A stretch of DNA of 6,729 nucleotides, taken from positions 1 through 6,729 of the forward strand of contig JALVWL010000230.1 in NCBI GenBank assembly GCA_027034965.1, in the 5' to 3' direction. Position 1 is the stretch's first letter, and every line of letters begins with the position of its first letter. Both the position numbers and the translations under genes were made by a program. Positions 1-6,000 of the stretch are shown here, one piece after another. The notes below the pieces were generated by a model. It worked only from the letters and a program-made list of their open reading frames with translations. It was not told where the DNA came from and did not search any database. The stretch is from Candidatus Omnitrophota bacterium (GTDB lineage Bacteria > Omnitrophota > Gorgyraeia > S143-82).

Positions 1-3000
1 AGATGCTCTCTCCTCACAAATCCCATACATTCGCACTCTTCCCCCCTATCAAGATTGGGAAACTTCTTGCATATGAGATCATCAGGGATAGATTCATATA
101 AAGAGCAATGCATAGCTAGCCTAAGTCTACCTCCAGATACATCAAAGATAACCGAAAGCGCAGCGCACCTCTCAAAGATATATGTGTAACGCATTCCTCC
201 ATGTTCTATAATTCGTACATCTACAAAATCTGAATACAATGGCATTCCCTTTATCCCTTTCTCACGGAGAAATTTTGCTATTTCTTCCAATGGTCTATCA
301 AAGAAGCAACATTTACCCGCAACACACTGCTTGCCACGCCCAGGTAGCTCCTGAAAATACACATCAATTGCATCCATGTCCAATATAGGAGATGAACTCC
401 TAAAGACTTTCTCTATCTCTTCCCTGCTAATTCCATATGGCCAGGACATATCTATAAATAATGTGGTCTCGGTAAAGGGCAGTCTCCTATAGTTTAGACG
501 AGTCACAAGAGACTTGCTCAAAGGTATATTGCGCTCTTCCAGAAACACTTTCTCTCTGCTGCTCCTATCGGCTAATAGCATAACCATTACATCTGCACGG
601 TCCCGATAACTAAAAGAATGCAAGCCTTCTATGACCACCAGTCGCTTGCCCTTATCAAAGGCAGTTAGGAAATAATCTAATTCAGGCACAACTATCCTGT
701 TAGTGAAAACATCTTTGTATATATAATCTTCTATATGAAATACTTGTATCTGTTCTGAAGGTATAGTCCCCACACCTTTAGAGATAATATCTGCCAGAAA
801 TGTCTTTCCCACACCAGGCATTCCATCTATCAATAGGAGGGTGTTAGTTGAAGCCCTGTTTTTAAGCATAAAGGCAAGCCTTTTTAATCCAGAGCGGGCA
901 GGTATAAGATAGAATCTCTTACCGCCATACACATAGACATTATTGAAAAATATCCTTCTATTCAAAAACCCATCTATGTTATCTCGTGCTTGACATTCAT
1001 ATAAATCATAAAAATAAGGCAGATTAAATATCCGATCCCTGCCAATCATCTCCTTAAAAAACCCTTCTAATATAGAAAAATAATCTATTATCTTATCTGC
1101 CCCAGCTTCCCTTGCCACCTTATCAAGATCCTTGCAGAACCTAGGCCAATTGAGGCACAGGGAAAGAAAGTCAAGGTCGCAGATTATCTGAGCATCTATA
1201 TCATCCTCTAGAGGCCGGTGATGGCGGGTTACCAATACCAGTTGCCTCGCCCTCTTTATCGTCCCCTCTGCTATACCCAATCGCTTTAATCCCCACACCA
1301 GCCTTTGTGCACTAGCAACCTTACTTGCAAAAGAATTAGGATAAAAGATCACACTATGATAAAAGATAGCAAACCTTAAAGCAACTGGACTGCGGGCAAG
1401 ACGCCATACCTTTTCCAGATTATCCAACATAAAGACAATATGCCTTGTATTATGATAGAGACGACGTGGATCCTCATCATACTGTCTCAAAAGATACTTC
1501 AGTTCTTTCTCTGCAAACTCTTTATTTTTGACCCGGCAAAACCTCATAAGCTTACGCCAATGCTTTATAAACCTGTGCCTGTATCTCCTCTTAGAAAAAG
1601 ATGAAGCTGAGTTACTTTTAGAAAAAATCCTCCTATATACCACAGCATCTTTTTCAGCTCTGGTTTCCTGGGCTTCCTTACGCATAAGAGAAGTTAATTT
1701 TCGGATTTCCGTAAACAGCGCTGACTTATCTGACAACCTATGAAATAACCTAAACAATTTGTCTTTTATCTCATCACTAATTCCAATCTCTCCAATAATT
1801 GCTATTAAATTAATAAGGTCCTTTTTTTGAACCTTTTTTATATTGGGATGCCATAAATAAGACAGATCTATAAGCTTTATGCTGCCCTCTTCATTTATCA
1901 TAATATTACGCAAGTCTGATAAGCTATAGCCCATCAAATCTCCATGGGCTATCCCTTTGCTGTGCAAAAAGGCTATAGCCTCTATCAAGTCAGCCAATAC
2001 CATGAGTTTATAAGGCTTTGGTAGTAAAGAAAACATAGACATACTTAGGTCTATGAAACCATCTAAATATTCCATAACCAGAACGACATTTATATCCATA
2101 ATGGGTGAAAACATATCCCATACCCTGACAATACTAGGATGCTCTATCTCTTTACGCATCTCATACCAACTGCGGGAATGCCTTTCATTGAGGTAATCAA
2201 CACCATATTCCATTGCCCTTTCTAACTTTGGAATTCTGATAGCACAAATACGATTTTTGTTTGTATCTACTGCCTTAAACACATAATGCCACCTTCCCTC
2301 TCTGGGCTTATTCGTTAATATTTCGTAGCCATTATGTTTTAGAAAAGATATTGTCTTGTCTAAGATATTAGACAATATTGATGAAGAGGCTAATGGTTTA
2401 GCCGATATAAAACCAAATCTACGAATATCTTCTTCTAATGGAACTGTAAATAAAATTTCAGGATTAGGATGAGGAAGCAATAAATCGTAAACTGGTTCTT
2501 TCCCTAATAGTGTTTCCCAAAATGGATGGATCTCATAAAACCCCAAGAATTTCCTCAAATCACTTACAAATTCTTTTGCTTCTTCAAAATAAAAATCCCT
2601 TACTTGAGACGGCATTTCTACTAAATCTGGATAATTAAGTAATCCTTTGGATAAATTCGATATCTCCATATCCGAAGGATACATTGTTGTCATCGCATCA
2701 AAATCAAAACCCACAATACGGTTGTCTATCGTAAGCCCATAATTATGCAAGTAAAAATCAACATCAAAGACTCCCCGGCGCCATAATTCTCTGCCAAGTA
2801 TAAAAAATTGCTTTATTACCTCCTTGGCAGAAAAAACATTACTCCATAATAATGCATTCCTATTTTTTGTCTTCCGCAATAAAGGCAATACCCTTTCCTG
2901 TATAATTCCTCCCTTTTTAGAGATATATGTTTTCGCTATAAATCTATTATCTACTCGACCCCTAAGCTCCTTTATGGTTACAGAAAGGTTTCTAAACCAT

Positions 3001-6000
3001 ATTGGATTATCCCATCTTTTTTCTATGAGATGAGTATCATCTATAACAAAAACCCGACGAAAGATTTTCCCCTCATCTTTTGCAAATAATATCCTTTTCC
3101 TTTCTTTAATTTGTCTCCTAAGAAACTGCCTTCTAGCCCCTATAAATGACATATCTCTTCTTATATAAGTGACCATAGATGACGAACTTGATGAAATATT
3201 TTCAGAAAATATCCCGTTATCCACCATAACCTTTATCTTTATAGAGACTTCGTCCCTTATCCTGACTATATGCCCGGGATATTTTCCTCGATACTGCCTG
3301 ATAAACTTATAAAAATTACCTTGACTCACACCGCCAAGGGATTCCATAAATGTGGGAATGAGGGGTATGCTCAATGGTATTATTCCCTTAATATCTGTTT
3401 TGTCTAAGGGCGTAAGTACTATTCCCTTACGCCACATAAGCAGCTCTAATAAGGTCTGAATAGACATTAATGTCTCGAAAACAATTTCTGGTCTGAACTC
3501 ATCGTGGATAGTCCAATAACTACCAGAAGGTAGAAGATACTTTGCATGAGAAATGCGTTTATCCTTTTTAAATACAATAATATTTCTAGCTTCATAGATA
3601 TCTCCTGGAGATATAAGTACGGGAGATAAAAATTTAATAAGAAATAACAATCCTACAAATCTCCCAATAAGTTCAAAGAAATGGATTAGATTATCAATTT
3701 CTGTAAGCATCTGAGGTGTTAATGCATCTGCTTTAACATCCATAGGCTGAATTTCCATAACACAGGCTCTCAGGATTTGCTCTGCCAGAATGCTAAAGCC
3801 AGCTACTTTTTCTGCAACCAATGCTATCTTCTCTGGAGTACTATCATCTTTTAGAGCAATAATTTCCCTGGCTATATTCAGGAATTCAGACTCTATGAGC
3901 TCAATTAATGCTCTTACGCGATATTTATCAATTATAGGTCGTATTTGCTCTATACATAAATTCAGATATTTGTTGGCCCAAGAAAGAGGATCTTTTATAT
4001 CTTTGATGGATGCTGCAGATTGGTTTCTTTTATAAGACGTTCCAAACAGGGATCTCTGTCTGTATTTCACAGGCCTCTTGCAACCTAATTGGGCAAGAGA
4101 AAGTTTTTCTGCCTGGTAATATTCATACGGCGGGGCACGGTCTTTAATCGGCATCCATTCAATTAGTTTGTAATTTAGCTTTTTATTTTTATTCACAGGC
4201 CATATTGGTGCATCAATTACCTTCATGCTTGTTATGTCAATTTCGCCAAACAATTTGCCCTCTCTTCTCTGGCGTACCTGTGTAACACAGCTATCATAGG
4301 CCATCCATTTTATTAGATAGTATAACTTATGTTTCGTATGGCGGCCTTTCAAACTAGTTTTTATCCTGCTTTCATCAATACCGATAGATATGGCGTAATT
4401 TTTAATTGTTTCCCTTATAACAGGGACCTTTTGCCTCCACAGGAAACTAATATAATTTTTCGCCTCATTTATTTCGTAGAAATTTTTATATGGCGGCATA
4501 TCAAGATAAAGGCTGTGCTGTCGGCAGAACTGTTTCAAGGTAAGACCGCATATTTTATCTCTTTCCAGATCAACGTCGATACACATCCTTGAAAGTTTTG
4601 AGATAATTGTAGAGTTAGCAATGTTTATTATTGTCTTATTACGCAGCATTGTATAGGCCTGTTGTTGCACTTTTCGGCTAAACGGCCTTCGGCTATCGCC
4701 AATTCCCGGCAGATAAGGCCTTTCTTCCACGAAAACATGAAAGTCACTGCCAACAGTGAAAATTAATCCTTCGTTTAACGCGATTTCTTTCAACATATCT
4801 GATATATCTTCAGGTGTCCTTGAATTATATGCCTCTATACCGTCAATAAACTTGTCTTGTTTGAATCTGTGGATAGTCTGTATAATGTAAGATGAGAGAG
4901 TTTTAGGCTTAGCATTATACCCTGAATATTGAAGCATTGTCCTATATGGATGCGCCCACACAAGAGTAAAACCGGCCTCTCTGAAAAGAGAAAGTTCATG
5001 ATAATCAATATAATTATTTCTCCATTGGCACATTGGCCTCCTTCCGCGAAGGCGTTTTAATACACTATGAGCCTGTTTTGTTTTAAGCCATGTTGCAAAT
5101 TCTTTAATTCCCATAGGCGCAAGATATGCAAGCATATGAATGGTTTTAAGATTAATACCGCCACTAAAATTTACTCCACTAAGCTTGAGGCTGATTTCTA
5201 TCCCGGGGAACACCTCAAAATCTCCGCCTAAAATGTCCCTTGCCCTTAAAAGCTCAACTGTTCCGGATAATGTATCGTGGTCTGTTAGAGAAATTGCTTG
5301 AAATCCATTTGTATGTGCAAAATAAGCAATTTCAGCAGGAGACATTTCACCGTCAGAACATATAGAATGAATATGAAAATCTGACCTGCCTCTTAACTGG
5401 TTGCCTTTTTTAATTGCACTACTGCTCGCCACAACCACGACATGCTCCATCTGTGCAACTTTTCTGAATGGGTCTTCTTCTATTGACAGGATTCTAAAAC
5501 CCGAACGGTTAAACAGGAGTTTAAGAGTATCTATTGGATAATACAAGATATGGTCCCACCACAGCAAGTTGGGATCAAATACATCTCCTACAACAGGCAC
5601 CCTTGCCATAAGGAGACCGTCCCTTTTTAAAACCCTGCGGGCAGAAATAAAAAGAGATACAGGTCTTCTTATATGCTCAACTATATCCAGCATAGACACA
5701 ATATCTGCCCGGCCATAAGGAAAATAAATATCTACTGCAGCATCCTGAACAAACACCCTGTTTTTTAAGCCGAAAATCTGCTCTGCCCTCTTTATGGCAT
5801 AATTTGACACATCTATGCCGAATGAATTAAAGCCATTGTGAAGGCCGGATATTACAAACGCACCCATTGCGCACCCAATATCTAAATGCACGGGATAATT
5901 CTTCCTATTGTAACGGCACAAAACATTAATAAGGGCAATAGAATCCCTTGCGCGCACATCTAATGATGCAGCATAATCAATATAGCCAACTCTGTATTTC

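Noticed and set aside
14..16. TGA as the end of the gene
   Set aside because: It is out of phase with the rest of the ORF; it ends the protein only if one G of the six-G run at 41-46 is removed.
2348..2378. Inverted repeat as a transcription terminator
   Set aside because: It lies inside an open coding frame, its stem is AT-rich and weak, and no T-tract follows on either strand.
2816..2825. Perfect Shine-Dalgarno-like aaggaggtaa on the minus strand inside the coding frame
   Set aside because: It encodes Lys-Glu-Val in frame and no ATG, GTG or TTG in frame follows within about 5-12 bases. The next ATG is over 30 bases downstream and out of context, so an internal start is not supported; a brief translation pause is possible but untestable here.
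3624..3690. Transmembrane helix at residues ~1020-1040
   Set aside because: The stretch is borderline in length, contains Arg and Lys and has soluble-looking flanks; no second membrane segment or topology signal is seen.
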